This document shows, piece by piece, positions 1 through 13,503 of a stretch of DNA of 64,000 bases. The position numbers were made by a program, and so were the translations under genes. Location: the NCBI GenBank assembly GCA_958295665.1, contig OY282560.1, positions 208,180,420-208,244,419 of the forward strand. Reading direction: 5' to 3'. The DNA comes from Tipula vernalis. Lineage: Eukaryota; Arthropoda; Insecta; Diptera; Tipulidae. The notes beneath the pieces were generated by a model that was not told the DNA's origin, made no database searches, and worked only from the letters and a program-made list of their open reading frames with translations. The stretch's first letter is position 1, and each line of letters opens with the position of its first letter.

Positions 1-599
1 TTTGGTCCGGTCATTACCGGTTTGGGTAAGTTTTTGCTGAATACCTGGTTTTCCGAATGTTTAGGATCTGGGGTGCTATTCTTGAAACATTACGAAAATT
101 TTCGTAACCGAAAATTTTCGTAATAGTAATGGTGAAATTATAATTTAGTATTCTTAAAACCATTACGAATATAGTGAAGAGAGGAAAAAAGAAATAATAA
201 AATTTCGAGAAAGAAGATGAAAATGTAAGTACCTAAAATGGTATTCTTGAAATCCGGATTACGAAAATTTTTGCAACGGAACGTTACTAAAATTTTCGGA
301 TGGTGTTTTTGTTTCTTATTGCATTTCGTAATGAAATCATTTAGATTTTTGTTTTAATTATACTCATATAAGGACGTTCATAAAACTCAATAATTTCTGT
401 TGAGGGTTAAAAATAATATGTATTTAAATTTCGCTAAATATTTATTATTTTATTACCAAAAAAAGGGTACCTATTTGCTTGTGGTATGTTTATTATTTTC
501 TTAAAAATAAGAGTAATAGCTACAATACTAATTGACAATTTGGGATGTATTTTTAAATGTCGCGTGTTGTAATTGGAATTGGATTGATATACCGTCACA

Positions 600-3575
600 G
601 GCCGCTAATACTAATGGTGCGTAAAGTCATACAATCATACCATCATACCATAATAGTATCGTACGACAATACGATCTAAAATCGAATAGCCATAGAATCA
701 TAGGACAATGCCACTACATAAATAGCCGTGACATCACTCTACAAAAGTCAAATCCCCAATATAAAGAGGGGAATAAAGATTTTTATTTTCCTATGAAACG
801 TAAACAAAATCATATGGGAATTATTTTGTGTTGTCTTTATTTTCAATTTAAATGAACATTTTTATTGATAAATATAAATAATTTTAAATTAAATGTATCG
901 AATTGCAGCTTGTTCACAATTTTAATTAAAATTAATAAAATTTTAATTCACAATCTTGCTCCGTGCTTTTTTTTAAATTTCATTTCGTAGATTACTAGAA
1001 TAGTTTTATTACTTTACCAATGCTACTACATAAACAGCCATGATTTATAATAAAGTTAATCTAGTAATCTACGAAAAGAAATTTAAAAAAAAACACGAAG
1101 ACTAACGATTTCCTTAAATTTCCCTAAAAATCAATTTACTAAAATGCAAAATTGTTAATTAAAATTTTATTAATTTCAATTAAAAGTCCGTACAAGCTGC
1201 AAGATATACAATGTGTTTCGTCGTCAAGTGACCGGCCGGAAAATTCGGAATATATAAGTAAAATTATCGCAAAAAATCGTTTAAAGTGGGTGTCTCCTTT
1301 TCAAGTTATGGGCTCGATTTTGATTCTGTTTATGGTTTTTGAAAGTTTATGAGTCATTTTATTTGATAGTTTGCGCACTTAGCCAGGTTTTTTAAAGAAT
1401 GTAAACAATTACGGGAAAATAACATTTTTTTTACTTAAGAAAACCTTTACTTTTTAAAAAACTGAACTGTATGTCGAGAAAATGTTCCATTAAGTTAATT
1501 ATTTGAATTATTATTATTAATCTACAACATAATATCTACAAATTGACAAAACTTTGTTACTAGCTAACTCTTAAAAATACCGCGCAAGAATCACCTAGAG
1601 AAAGTAGGGAAATTAAACAAAAAAGATGTTTAAATTAAAGTCAAAGAAATAAAATAATACTATTTTATTAATAATCAATAAAAACAATTTTTATTACAAA
1701 TTATTAAACATTTTTAATTAAATGACATTTTCGAAATGCTCTCCACTCTCTTGTAAACAAACAAGGGCTCTCCTGATCACACTAGTGGTTGTCCAACGCA
1801 ATTGTTAAGGGTTGCCTCTTGTTTCTGCTGTAGCAGCGAAAATTATTGCTGTCAGAAATAAAAATCTAGGGGCGTAAGATACGACATTGGCGGCCAGGCT
1901 ACAGGACCTACTCTAACGATCCACCGTGGATAATTTTCATTCAAATGATCACGTATTATCTTTGCCAAATGTGCTGGAGCTCCATCTAATTGCAGCTGCA
2001 TTCGTCTCCTCAACAATGGCACTTTTTCCATTAGCAAAGACAACGTGATTCCTGAAAATTCTAATAATACGTATTGATCAAGCCTGTTTGTTAGCACGTA
2101 AGGTCCAATAAGTTAATCGTGGATCATTCCCGCCCATACATTTATAGAAAATTGGCTCTGGAAAGCTGTCTCCTTTAAGACGTGTGGGTTTTCGACGGCG
2201 CAAACATGGAGGTTTCTACAATTTGTTATACCCGCCTGGTGAAAGTAGCATCATCTGTCCACAATATTCTCCTTATAAAATTGACATCACTTCTTTGCTG
2301 TGAATATATCCAGTTACAAAAAACTGATCTGGTAGATGGTCCACATCTCCTAGATGTTGAGCACGACGGAAGTGATAAGGGTTAAGGCCTTCTTGACCTC
2401 GATATGCCTAATCTTACTGACAAGCGACTGATACTTGTCGTAGGGCCAGCGCGTATTAATCGTAATAAATCCTCTTCCAACGTGTACGTTAATATTCACG
2501 CTGGACTCGTGTTGTTGTTAGAATAATTCTTGTTCGGAAAAACGTCGATGAATTGCAATGAACGTCCTATACCCAAGTACTGGTCTGCTGGATATCGACG
2601 CCTGTATTTTTCGAAAGCAGCGCGTGCATTTCCATTACAGAACAGGTTTCCAAATTCCATATCGGCTACATGAGAAGGTGATAGCAAGCAAATGTGTCAT
2701 TGTAATGATTAAGCGTTTACTTTTAACACAAACTGCCCTTTTAATTATCACATAAACTTAAAATTGTTAAAACACAGAACACTGAGAGTACATAGTGTCA
2801 CACGACCGATTAACGAACAACTCAACTACTTATTATTACTTACCAATTTGAGTTTTCGATCATTTAAAAGATTTGGTTAGATAACATCACTATACCTAAA
2901 CGGCTACAAACGCCATTTTTTCGACAAATTGCTGTTCGAATGTTTTATGAGTTAGGTAGTAACAATGTTTTGTGAATTTGTAGATATTATGCTGTAGACT
3001 AATAATTATAAATAAAATAACCATGTCATGGGACATTCTTTCGACTTACAGTAAATTTTTTTTAAAAAGTAGAGGTTTTTTAAGTAAAAAAATGTGATTT
3101 TCCCATAATTTGTTACATTCTTGACAAAAACCTGGCTTAGTGTGCAAATTAACCAATAAAGTGACTCATAAGCTTTCAAAAACCGCAAACAGAATTAAAA
3201 TCGAGCCGATAACTTGGGAGATATGATGAAAAATGTGAAAAGGTATCACCAACACACAAGGGGTCACTTGCCGATGAAACAGATTGTGTTTAATTTAAAA
3301 TTATTTCTATTTATCCATAAAAATTTTCATTTAAATAGAAAATAAAGCAACATAAAATCTCATATGATTTTGTTTACGTTCCATAGGAAAATAAAAATCT
3401 TTATTCCCTTAACACCACTACAAGTTTTTTTTTTTCATGGCTTTTTATGTACTGGCATTGCATAAGATCATATCATCGTACTACCATACCATCAAACCAT
3501 CATGCCATCATACACGACATAACATTATATCATGGTGCAATCGTACCATCATACAATCATATGTACCATCGTACC
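600..3575. mobile_element. Inner long-inverted-repeat DNA element with transposase remnant
   Basis: Sequence at about 605-1610 returns as a diverged inverted copy at about 2935-3575, giving arms of roughly 600-1000 bp. Shared landmarks include CATATGATTTTGTTTACG-like sequence near 810 and 3360, and a GAATGT...CAGGTTTT stretch near 1390 and 3120. A local hairpin sits inside the left arm at about 965-1110. The 1.3-kb centre holds a dead IS630/Tc1/mariner-type transposase. CATACCATCATACC-like tetramer-rich tracts lie at both outer ends (620-660 and 3480-3580). Ends are approximate. Confidence 0.55.
1845..2690 (-). pseudogene. Degenerate IS630/Tc1/mariner-type transposase
   Basis: Two minus-strand fragments in different frames fit one protein. 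The 5' fragment (2690-2496) contains CNGNARAAFEKYRRRYPADQ, like the N-terminal helix-turn-helix region of a widespread insect transposase family (often carrying the DUF4817 domain). The 3' fragment (2097-1852) contains LQLDGAPAHLAKIIRDHLNE and then GPVAWPP...LTPLDFYF, the region carrying the second catalytic Asp and the following acidic position of the DDE/D core. The segment between has stops and no continuous frame, and the usual SPDL is altered, so the gene is dead. It lies between the arms of the inner inverted-repeat element and was probably its transposase. Family assignment is by remembered motif. Confidence 0.7.
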
Positions 3576-3599
3576 ATAAAAACAGATTGGTAGAAAAAA

Positions 3600-3760
3600 A
3601 ATTCTAAATCGGATAAGCGATTCTCAGACGTCCAGAAAGACGGACAGACACATTATTATTTTTTTTTGCTTTTTCGGACTCAAGGACTTTCAAAACGTCG
3701 AGAAAAATGGTTTTGGATCAAACAAATTTTTGGCATTTTTTACAAGATTTCAACGCATTG
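3600..3760. repeat. Short interspersed repeat with GACGGACAGACA microsatellite seed
   Basis: A short run of GAC-type tetramers near 3630-3655 is followed by CTTTTTCGGACTCA and a CAAAAC box. The same box order follows the large satellite at 48636-48690, so both are members of one dispersed family. It resembles the microsatellite-bearing mini-me/DINE-type elements of flies; that family link is inferred. Confidence 0.45.
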
Positions 3761-4805
3761 GTCTTTTTAGACCGAAGTAATTTTCCCTTTAAAAGAAAAA
3801 GTAGCATACACAATCATTTTTAATATATTTAATTTAATATTAAATAAATAAGCTATATTGACAAAAATTCACAACAATTATTAATTTTAAGTAAAGAAAG
3901 CGTCCGCTTCGCTTAATATTCTCAGTTATACTAACATTTTTAATCATCTCTTTCGAAATCTTCTTAGGAATAAAAATTCCTCTCTTCGTAATTTTCGTAA
4001 TGGTTTCAAGAATACTAATTTATGATTTCACCATTACGATTACGAAAATATTGTGCATGACGAAAATTTTCGTAATGTTTGAAGACAGGGCATTTAAAAT
4101 GATAAAACAAAATTGTTCCAAATCAACTTAATGAATGATAAAAATCACACTTAAAATTACACATTGCATTAATTAATTTCCAATCATTACAATTTTAACA
4201 AATAAATATAAAAGTTAAATAGGCAATATAGCTTTAAATAACATATTTTTGTTGTATGGAATCACATATTCCATTTTTGTCCACTATAGCCAATTGTCAA
4301 TTGCGAAAAATCTCATATGTACCCTTACACGTTTTGTTTAAAATTAGAAAGTGATCAAGCATTAAAAAAAATATCCGAAGATTTATGTATACGACATGTA
4401 AATACAAAAATTTAAAAGAAAATATCCTTTTGTTCTAGTTAGGTAGTAAACAAAACCGAATGCATATAAGTTGTTATGTACATCGTTATCTCGAAATAAA
4501 TAATACATATTTTTAAGAACACGTGAAACAAAGAAAAAAATAGGTATGCTTTTGTTTTCACTTTTTTATAACATACGTATTGAGTTTTATGAATATCCTT
4601 ATCAATATAATTAACACAAAAATCCAAATGTTTCATTATGAAATGCAATGGGAAACGAAAAAACCATTACGAAAATTTTAGTAAAGTTCCGTTGCGAAAA
4701 TTTTCGTAATCCAATTTCAAGAATACGATTTTAGGGTTTTCGTAATACTTTGACACTAACTCGCAATACGAAAGTTTTCGTAATGGTTCAAGAATAGCAC
4801 CCCAG

Positions 4806-7800
4806 GTCATCACTAAATCTTTGATGTTAAGCCAGACGACTGGGGTCGATGCAGATAAATCTTGGATCTGAATCGCAAGTTGCTTTTATATTTCAGGCTA
4901 GTATACATTAAGAACGAGTAACGAGAATGATATTTCCTTTTTCACCAAACTATGTAGGTAAATTATTAAAATAGTGAAAACTGTACGATTTACATATGTA
5001 ACGATAGTTAAAATATCGTGCATTTACTACAAATAAAATTTAAAATTTTAACAGTTTTAAAACGAAATTTCAATTTATCGTCGATAATTTTTAATTTACG
5101 ACGGTAAATTGAAATTGTGTGTAACAACAAATTGACGTCATCGCAGCAATAATTCTCTAAAAATTTGACATAAATAACTTGCAAACGGGTTTTGAAAACT
5201 TTGCGGAATGAATATTTTAAACTTTTAAAGCACGCTGAATGTTGACAGGTGCAATACTTATTAAATCACACGACTTTAAACTTATCCGTGATCCGACAAA
5301 TTTTTTTTTCTCGGAAGGTGTATAGAAAACTTTTTACCCGAACTACCTGGCATTATATTCTTTAAAAAACAAGAACTTAATGCTAGGTTGAGCTTGCTTA
5401 GAGACGAAATATGCGAGTTTGCAAAGGGTTTTGCAAACTGGGTCTAACCTGTTTCAATATTTTGTTTTCGTGGTGATTTATATGTAGAAAGATCTCTGCC
5501 AGATGTAAGTTGTGACAAATAGCATGAAGTGTTTTAAAACAAAAAATCATTAGATCTCCAAATATTGCTTTTAAAGTGGGATCGATCTATAAGTTGTTCC
5601 CTTTTTTAATAGGCAACTGAGCAGTATTGTAAAATTTATCAAATGGATTTTGAACGTAGCAAATATTAATTTTTTTTTAATTTAATTAAATCAATATTTT
5701 TAAATCTAATAGGGTCTATGTTTTGGCTCCAATTTTTCGTGTACAAACAATCTATGTCCAAAGAGTGGTTGAAATTTTGAAATGCGTGTGCCATTTTGTC
5801 TATTTACTTTCTGTTCTCGGAAATTTTATCCATTCATGATATTTTTCCATAATTTTCTCGATGTCTTACAAATTTGTCTTATAAACGGTGGTTCTATCTG
5901 CTTCCACATCCTCCGTAATATCACTTTGATATTCAAGGTGAAATATTCATCAACAATTATTGCCATTGCCATTTATCATTTATTTTAAGTTCACTGGTTG
6001 GTAAGGCAAATATGCGTATCAATTCTAAACAGTAAACATTTCGAATGGAACTCTTTGTGGCTTTTGTGGAACCAAATAAATCAATTCGTCTTCCATCTTT
6101 CTGAAGAAGCATTCATCATACAGAAGAAAACGAAATCAAAAATGTTTTTTTTTCTTGTAATATTTTCTCGGTCCCGGGAAAATACACATACTCCTTGTCG
6201 CTGATCATAACCCATTGACCAAGCAGTTTTTAACTGGCTATTTTATTTTCATTTGCGACTTTCGTAAAAAAAAACCTCGACGTATTAGAAAAGTTTTTGC
6301 TAGAGAGTAAACATCCAGAGGAGCTTTAAATTCATATGCATTGAAGATTATAATAGAAAATCTCGCTTCCACCTTCCAGCCCTATGCACTTTTAAACGGA
6401 TCACATTTTTCCACGTGTCAGACACTTACTTGCAAATTATGATAATAACCATGTCAATCGTGGCAAATTTTCCATTTTACTTTACGCTACGTATAATCAA
6501 TGATAATCATACCTACACTTTTGGCACCTGATCCTGATCAAAACAATTTGATTTCGGTCGTAATTGTAACGTATGCAAATTGAGCCTTGTCTTCTTTACA
6601 CTAAATTTAGCCTTAACAATTTTTTTTTTTTGTTATTTTAAGATTCACAGACGACACACAAAGAATATTGTTGTTTGTATCAGTTTTGGAAATTAAAACG
6701 CGCAAATTATTTGTATACATAAAAGAAATTAAATATAAGACAAAACAGCATTTAATTTTACAATGAAAATATCATCTTTGTTGTTTATTAAGAAAAATTG
6801 TTCTTATCTAAAAATAGTTTTAATATACATTTGGAATTAAAATAAATTTATTGAGTCAGTAGCTTAAAGATATCGATTATTATTCAGCTAGATGATAATA
6901 CCCCTACCTAAGAAAAAGAAATTTTTTATTTTTTAGTGGAAATTATTTTCACTTGAGTCACAATTTTTATTTATCGTGATTTAACACAAAAAACCTTAAT
7001 TTAAAATTTTTTTTGTCAGTTTCTTCTTCTCTTATAATTTAATAGCGCATCGACGTCTCATCGTATAAGATATTTTTAATAAAATCGGAAATGACCTTGC
7101 CTAAAGTTGTAAAATAAGAATAATATACGTTTTTTTTTTGTATAATGAAACATATGATCAGCAGTTTTATTTATAAATTTGTACTTTTCTTGTTGTTGTT
7201 TTTTATAAATGTCTCATTTCATTTTCATCACGAAGTACTTAATAGATGAAATGAATAAAATTGCGGTAACATGTGTCATTGCTCTCGTGTGTACACTTGA
7301 AAATTAATCATAAAGGTTTTTGTTTTATAAAAACAAAAATTAATAATTTGTCAGTTGAATGATGCACGCACCACGGTCATGATCGAACATTTGAACAATA
7401 TAACAAACGTCCGCAATACACCTCTATAGAAACACAAATAAATATTCGTGGAAACTAATTACAAATTATTAATTGTGCATACACATATTAGATAGATCGT
7501 TGTATACAAAGATTTATTATTTCGTTACTGTATTTCGCATTTCGGCTTTGTTTTCTTGGCACTGGGCCCACTGTTGATGAAAGGAAGCGATCGTTTTAAT
7601 TTTTTCGCCGTATGTTTTGCTTGATATAAGAAAGAAGCTGCAAACAAAGAAATATGCGTTTTAGTCTACTGTACACAGTACAAATTTTATTATTTTAGGA
7701 AGTGTGAAACACCTGTGTCCATGTGCTTTTAAATTTTTTTTGAAGAAACCAATTGTGGTTCACATCTCATAATTATGTAATGATTACAAAATATAAATCA

Positions 7801-7990
7801 CTCTGCTTTGCTATAATAAAAGTGACGCAAAACATTTTATAGCATTGAAATAGTTTAATGTTTAAGAGAATAAAGATTTTTTTTTATTTGCGCGAATTTT
7901 GATCGCAGAATTTTTTATACACACAATATATAAATTTAGAATAATTTTAATTATCGATCACACGTCACTAATTTTTTTTTTTTTTTGCAG
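4806..7990. other. Non-coding AT-rich stretch upstream of the Fem-1 exon
   Basis: No protein-coding pattern is recognised on either strand. The right end is an intron: TTTTTTTTTTGCAG immediately precedes the first Fem-1 exon found. A local hairpin with about 20-bp arms lies at about 5066-5117 (arm ATTTCAATTTATCGTCG and its near complement). The missing first coding exon of Fem-1 could lie here or to the left of the window; I could not identify it. Confidence 0.5.
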
Positions 7991-9945
7991 GAATTTTATG
8001 AAGATGATGGTCAATGTTTTACACCACTTGTGGCGGCAGCACGATACGGTCGTCTTAAAGTTGTTAAAATGTTGCTGTCAAATTTTAAGCCGGATTTAGA
8101 AAAGCGTTGTGTCGTTAAATTTGATGGACACATTGTGCCTGGAGCAACAGCATTATGGTGTGCAGCTGGATCTGGATATTTAAATGTTGTTAAGCTATTG
8201 GTTCAACATGGAGCGGATGTTAATCAGCTGACAGACACTCATTCGACACCGTTGAGGGCAGCCTGTTTTGATGGACGTTTGGATATTGTACATTATTTGG
8301 TAGCGCATTGTGCCGATGTCAATATTGCGAATACCTATAATAATACGTGTTTAATGATATCCTCGTACAAAGGTCACACAGACGTTGTTGAATTCTTATT
8401 AGTGTCGGGTGCAAATCCTGACGAGGAAGCACATTGTGGTGCAACAGCATTACATTATGCTTCGGAATGTGGCCATGTCGAAATATGCGGTATACTTTTG
8501 GACTATGGAGCCACATTAAAACCAAATGAATTTGGCATGTCACCAGTAATTACGGCGGCTGAGCGTACTCGGGAAGCGGTTGTTGATTTCTTTATAGAAC
8601 GGGAAGGATTGTTAACTAAACACGAACGAATCGATGCACTAGAACTCATGGGCGCTTCATTTGCGAATGATAAAGATAATTACAGTTTAAGTAAAGCTTT
8701 TCATTATTTAACACTGGCAATGGAACTAAGGTATGCCGACTCCCTTAATATAGTTAAGAAAACGATATGTCCTCCAATCCCAGCATACGAAAATTGGATG
8801 GAAAGTCAATGCATGCCCGACTTGCAAGCCATACGTTATAACCACAATTCAATTCACATGGAATCATTGACAATACGAGAACGAATCTTAGGTAGAAAAT
8901 GTCCGGATGTTGCCCATCCAGTTGTATTTCGAGGCGCTGTTTGTGCAGATAATGGACGATTTGATAGGTGTGAAATTCTTTGGTTGCACGCATTGAAGCT
9001 CAGACAAGATAATAGATTATCAGTGCAACGCGACTTATTACGTTTCGCACAAGTATTTTCACAAATGATTCATGTTGGCCTAGATTTACGGTTTGAAAAT
9101 GTTTTAACGGTGCTTAAGTCATGCATTCTCGAAATTGAGTACAACAAAGACAAGCTTGTAAAGCCCGGACCAAAAGATGATATACACGTTGTTATCGAAG
9201 AATATGAATCAAACATTGTGACCGCACTATATTTATTAACAATTTCGACAAAAATATTAAAAAATAATGGCCAAAATGTGGCCCCAGCTGAAATACGTAA
9301 TTTATATAAATTAGTTTATGACTTAAATAAAAAGCCAATCAAATTGCGCGATGGCCAAACGTTATTACATCTGGCCGTAAATGGAGTTACACCGGTTGAC
9401 GATTTCCATACAAGTGATGTGTGTCGATTTCCATGTGCCGATACCGTCAAACTATTAATCCATTGTGGTGCTAATACATCGATGGTTGATTGTGATCGAA
9501 ATACACCGTTGCATACATTAACGTCTACGGTAAGGACTTTTCAATAATTTTAATGTACCTATAATAATTTTGATACTATTTAAGGTTCAAATATTACGAC
9601 CACTCTCCCAAGAAGCTATGCACCTAGTGGAAGAAATAGTTAATTTGTTTTTAACTTCGGGCGTGCATTTAGATGCGGTCAACATTGATGGTTTATCCGC
9701 TTCACAAATCTGTACATCTTGTATGTATATTACACTTTAAAATTGCATTTGTTGTTTTTTTGATTGAAAATTATTTTTAAGTAGATATCATAGAGGCTCT
9801 AATACGTAAATACGAGTCAAAGGAAACAACACTAAAATGTCTGGCGTCACGTTCTATAGCACAGCATAAAATTAAATACAAAGGACTCATACCAATACAT
9901 TTAGAATCATTTGTACAGCTTCACAGTTCGGAGAAGGAGATGTAA
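7991..9945 (+). CDS. Fem-1 ankyrin-repeat protein, Fem-1B type (5' exon missing)
   Basis: Fem-1 proteins are ankyrin-repeat substrate receptors of CUL2-RING E3 ubiquitin ligases that recognise C-terminal degrons. Three exons join in frame: 7991-9529, 9585-9720 and 9785-9945 (stop TAA 9943-9945). Introns are GTAAGG...TTTAAG and GTATGT...AAGTAG, 55 and 64 bp. The N-terminal half holds about six ankyrin repeats (GATALWCAAGSGYLNVVKLL, STPLRAACFDGRLDIVHYL, CGATALHYASECGHVEICGI). A helical middle region has ERIDALELMGASFAND and RERILG. A second ankyrin pair starts at TLLHLAVNGVTPVDDFH, and the C terminus has KCLASRSI...IPIHLESFVQLH as in Fem-1 family tails. The wording is closer to Fem-1B than to Fem-1A/C. 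Residues before EFYEDDGQ come from an upstream exon; the intron phase there is 0. About 610 residues are present and the gene looks intact. Confidence 0.93.
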
Positions 9946-10780
9946 CGGCCCGCAATGGTTTCTTGTAAATTTGTTTTTATAATTTTTTAATGTTTATATG
10001 GCTTCGTGTGTAAATAAGTTATATATTTGTACTAAATTCATAATGTGCTTCCAAATCTTTCATCTTTAAGAGTTAAAAGAAATATTTTTTTTTTATATAA
10101 AATGAAAACATATTAAGATATTAAGATTAATTTTATGGTTACATATTATTTTAATACTTCTTTATCAAGAGAACTGAATATTAATTTATAAGAATTATTT
10201 AAAACAAAAAAAAAAAAATGGAAAAGAATACTTTTTTCCTTTACTAACTACAAAAAGCCCCTCGAACGAATACTTTATACTAATACACTGTTCACGATTT
10301 GATAACTCATTAAGCTAAAGGTATGCTTTAATAATTTGATGTAACATCTATTAAACGTACCCTATTAGTTATTATAATACTGCGACAACTACTCTATGGA
10401 ACTTCCTAGTCACCGTTAAACAATTTTGGTTTAATTTTTTTATAATGGCAACGATAATTATTATACGATTGGGGTATGCGATTTTTTATAGTCTCGCTAA
10501 AGTGTTCTCATTATAAATTAAAATTTAGTAATAAAACTCATCCTGAACAAGCAAACAAACAAACAAACTGTTTCTATTTAATTGGTAAGAATAAACGAAA
10601 TTATAAATAAATGAAATAAATTCTAGTCAATTTTTTATTTTTTATTTGATTTATGATTATTATTACTTTGTTAATTAATACGTTATTAAAATAAATAATT
10701 TATAATTAAAATATAATTTTTTTAAATTTTTTTGTTGGTTTTTGATTTATACTGGTTTTAGAATAGTTTACGTTATAGTT
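9946..10780 (+). other. Probable 3' UTR and downstream DNA of Fem-1
   Basis: AT-rich, with no reading frame of note. Several AATAAA-like signals occur (for example near 10588 and 10605-10615), so the transcript could end within about 650 bp of the stop. Nothing else is recognised. Confidence 0.4.
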
Positions 10781-10859
10781 TGTATCGCTAATTTAAAATT
10801 AGATTTGTTGACAAGAAGGGCAAAATACCGGGGTCTCACCATTAGACGGGGCTCAAATA

Positions 10860-11830
10860 TATGATAAATTAAGTACAAGTTATTTCCAAATTTGGAATCC
10901 TCCGCCAAAAGATTTGCAAGCAGAGGTATACCGCAGGGTGGCGTACTATCCCTCATACTTTGGAACTTGGTCATAAATGACCTGTTGCTAAGGCTGCTAT
11001 TGGTGTCCGTGGCAAATATCCCAGCACCCTTAGTGAACTTATGCAAAATTCTCCGAGCATTCTTTCATCATCGGCCAATGGCTGTGGGTGGAATGTGAAC
11101 CCACACAAAACCGAATTGGTTCTCATCTCTAGGAAATATAAACTTCCTCATATCGATCCTCCAACTTTAAATGGGTTCTGTTTGACTTTTACAGATGAAG
11201 CGAAGTTTCTGGGTCTCGTTTTGGATAGCAAATTAAATTGGAAACCTACTATTCTGGAAAGGGTAAAGAAAGCTACAGTGGCGATATACCCTTGCAAATC
11301 TGCGATTGGGAAAGGATGGGGCTAGAGCCCCGCATCTTACATTGTCTTTATACCGCAGTAGTCAGACCCACACTTTTGTATGGGCTAACAGTCTAGTGGC
11401 CTGCTCTGGACAAAACTGTCAACCAAAAGCTGTTGACAAAAGTTCAGAGAACAATCACTCTGTGGATCAGTGGTGCACTGAGGAGTACATCCACTCAGGC
11501 ACTGGATACTACTATTTTTGATTCCTCTAGATATCTTGGGGAAACAGTTGGCAGCTTGTACTGCGATACGACTGAAATCCATCTCAATGGGGACCTGCAA
11601 CAATACAGGACACTCATCTATATTGTGTAACAAACAAATTCCTAAGACCATCGACTACCTATACTGTCCCGTCACTATCTTTTGACACAAAGTTCCGGAC
11701 TAGGATCCCATCCAGGGAGGACGGGATGATATGGAGATGTAAGGAGTATCCAGCGTTTCGTTAACAGCTCAAAATTGTTCCAATCAGTTGGAAGATAAAC
11801 AACAATTCGTGGAATGGCCACTGAGCATAA
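10860..11830 (+). pseudogene. Non-LTR retrotransposon reverse transcriptase remnant (R1/LOA-like)
   Basis: Fragments in three plus-strand frames line up with the C-terminal half of a LINE RT. They include RGIPQGGVLS (motif B region, 10925), NVNPHKTELVLISRKYKLP (11094), DEAKFLGLVLDSKLNWKP (11194) and KKATVAIYPCKSAIGK (11267). A TKVQRTITLWISGALRSTS segment (11436) leads towards the RNase H region (REDGMIW at 11735). The catalytic FADD box has been lost between motif B and the NPHKTE segment. Frames break at about 11040, 11310 and 11430. No endonuclease and no clear poly-A end are visible, so this is an old internal fragment. The clade is judged from remembered motif style only. Confidence 0.75.
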
Positions 11831-13362
11831 TATTAATAGAGGAGTAATTTCTATGAACGACAAATGTCCACTAAAAATAAAATCCCTCGATTTTAATTTC
11901 GAGCTCAATGAAACAGCCATATAAATTTCTAATATTTTGGAATGCCTCTTTCTATCTTTCGTATTTTCTATAACCAAAAATTAAAAAGAGAATTTAAAGG
12001 CGTTATTAAATTTTACGTTGAAACAAAACCAACAACAAGCCCGTTTAATGCAATATATCAATATAAACATGAATAGACAGACATACATTCGTTGTACACT
12101 TGTTTATTGTAGTATTGGTGCCAAATTATCTATTCAAAACGATTAATTTTCATACATATTTTCACTAATGAATTTCCTTGTAAAGATAAAAGTTTGGTTT
12201 TACAAAACAAAAAAAATGTATGCCGGGATGCTAAAGTGAATTTTCGATACAATTCTGGAATAAGGATCAAATTTGAATTAAGCCAATTGGGAAGCAACTT
12301 GCTGGTTTTTCCTTAACCGATTTGGACTTAGTTCAACATTTATTATGTACGATGGAAATGGGACTATAAAATAATAGTTAGCTGATATTCTGGAAAATGG
12401 CCATGGGGTGGAATTTGGCTTTTTATAACCGTTTATGATGAACTTCAATACATAGATGTATGTATCTACGATGGAAATGGGATAATAAAATTATGTTAAG
12501 ATAAAGCTCTGGAAATGGTCAATTAGGATGAATGGAATTTGGATAGTTTAACTGATTATAATGAAATTCGACGGTTATAAATCCAAAAACACATAAGGTT
12601 CAAAATTCTTTATTTTATTTAAAAAATTATTTTATTTGAATTATTTTAAGAATCCAGAAGCAATAAGCCAAATAGGACAAAATCCAGATACAACAGAATC
12701 CAAATATAAAAAGACCAAGCGGGAGAAAATTCACAAAATATTTTTTGTTTCGCCCATATTTTTTAAGATATACGAGTATAGTATTTGTAACAAATGCATT
12801 TTACCATCATAAAAAATTCTCTTCTTGTGATTTCAACTGAAATCGAATTTTATTTTTTTTACCACTTTTTAATTTTTTTGAATCTTATGTGAATCATATA
12901 TTGAAACAAGTCTTATGCGACGCGGGATTTTAAAAATCTGTATTTTAAAATTGGGCTTTAGGAAACGAGAGTTATAAAAACGGGCATTCGTACCTAACTC
13001 GTTCAATATTTTCATTTTATATCACAAGAATTTATTTAATAGCAATAGGTTCTAGAATTTTAGAGAGAGAAACCTGTGAATCGAAAAAATAATTCAAACT
13101 TTATGAAAATATTTCAGTAAATATTTTCTTAAAGTTTAAATTTTTTTCGATTCATTTTTTGGATTTGCTAACTTTGCAGGTTTGGAGTTTGCCTTCTTTT
13201 GGATTTTGGCAATCTAAGCTCGACCAACCCCTCTGAATGGCCGTTAGAAAAAGTTCTGATATAAAGACGGATCTTGTTGGCTACACTTATGTCTGAACCG
13301 ATTATGGTGAGTTTCAACATATACTCAACAAAAAATATTGTTTCCCAAAAAGCAATAAAATA
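11831..13362. other. No recognised gene; AT-rich spacer
   Basis: I see no coding pattern here. A phrase TACGATGGAAATGGGA recurs at 12350 and 12467 (and loosely at 52615), suggesting an old dispersed repeat. The segment ends at the TA target of the mariner. Confidence 0.35.
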
Positions 13363-13503
13363 CAGGTTGGTTGAAAAGTATTGAAAGAAAAAAATGAAAG
13401 AATGTGAATTTTTTAATGAAATTAGTTTTTTTATTCAATATAATCTCCCTCAACTTCAATAGACTTATTCCAATGATCCTCCAATGTTGCACGGCTGCAA
13501 TAG

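Larger units (their letters stand above)
68..4805. mobile_element. DNA element with long terminal inverted repeats (outer of a nested pair)
   Basis: The two ends are inverted copies of each other. Each begins CTGGGGTGCTATTCTTGAA and continues into motifs of the type ACGAAAATTTTCGT. The left arm (about 68-480, best at 235-400) matches the right arm (about 4400-4805) over several hundred bases with modest divergence. A further inverted block matches 120-190 with 3960-4080. No coding region belonging to this element is recognised. No convincing target duplication is seen (flanks GGATC and GGTCA are only similar), so the superfamily is open. The middle is filled by a second inverted-repeat element. 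Confidence 0.65.

Noticed and set aside
7899..8099. Alternative frame overlapping the start of the Fem-1 exon
   Set aside because: Runs through the poly-pyrimidine tract and acceptor, and is out of frame with the ankyrin repeats.
13404..13503. N terminus of the LINE frame (MNFLMKLVFLFN...)
   Set aside because: This is antisense mariner sequence left of the insertion point, not LINE protein.
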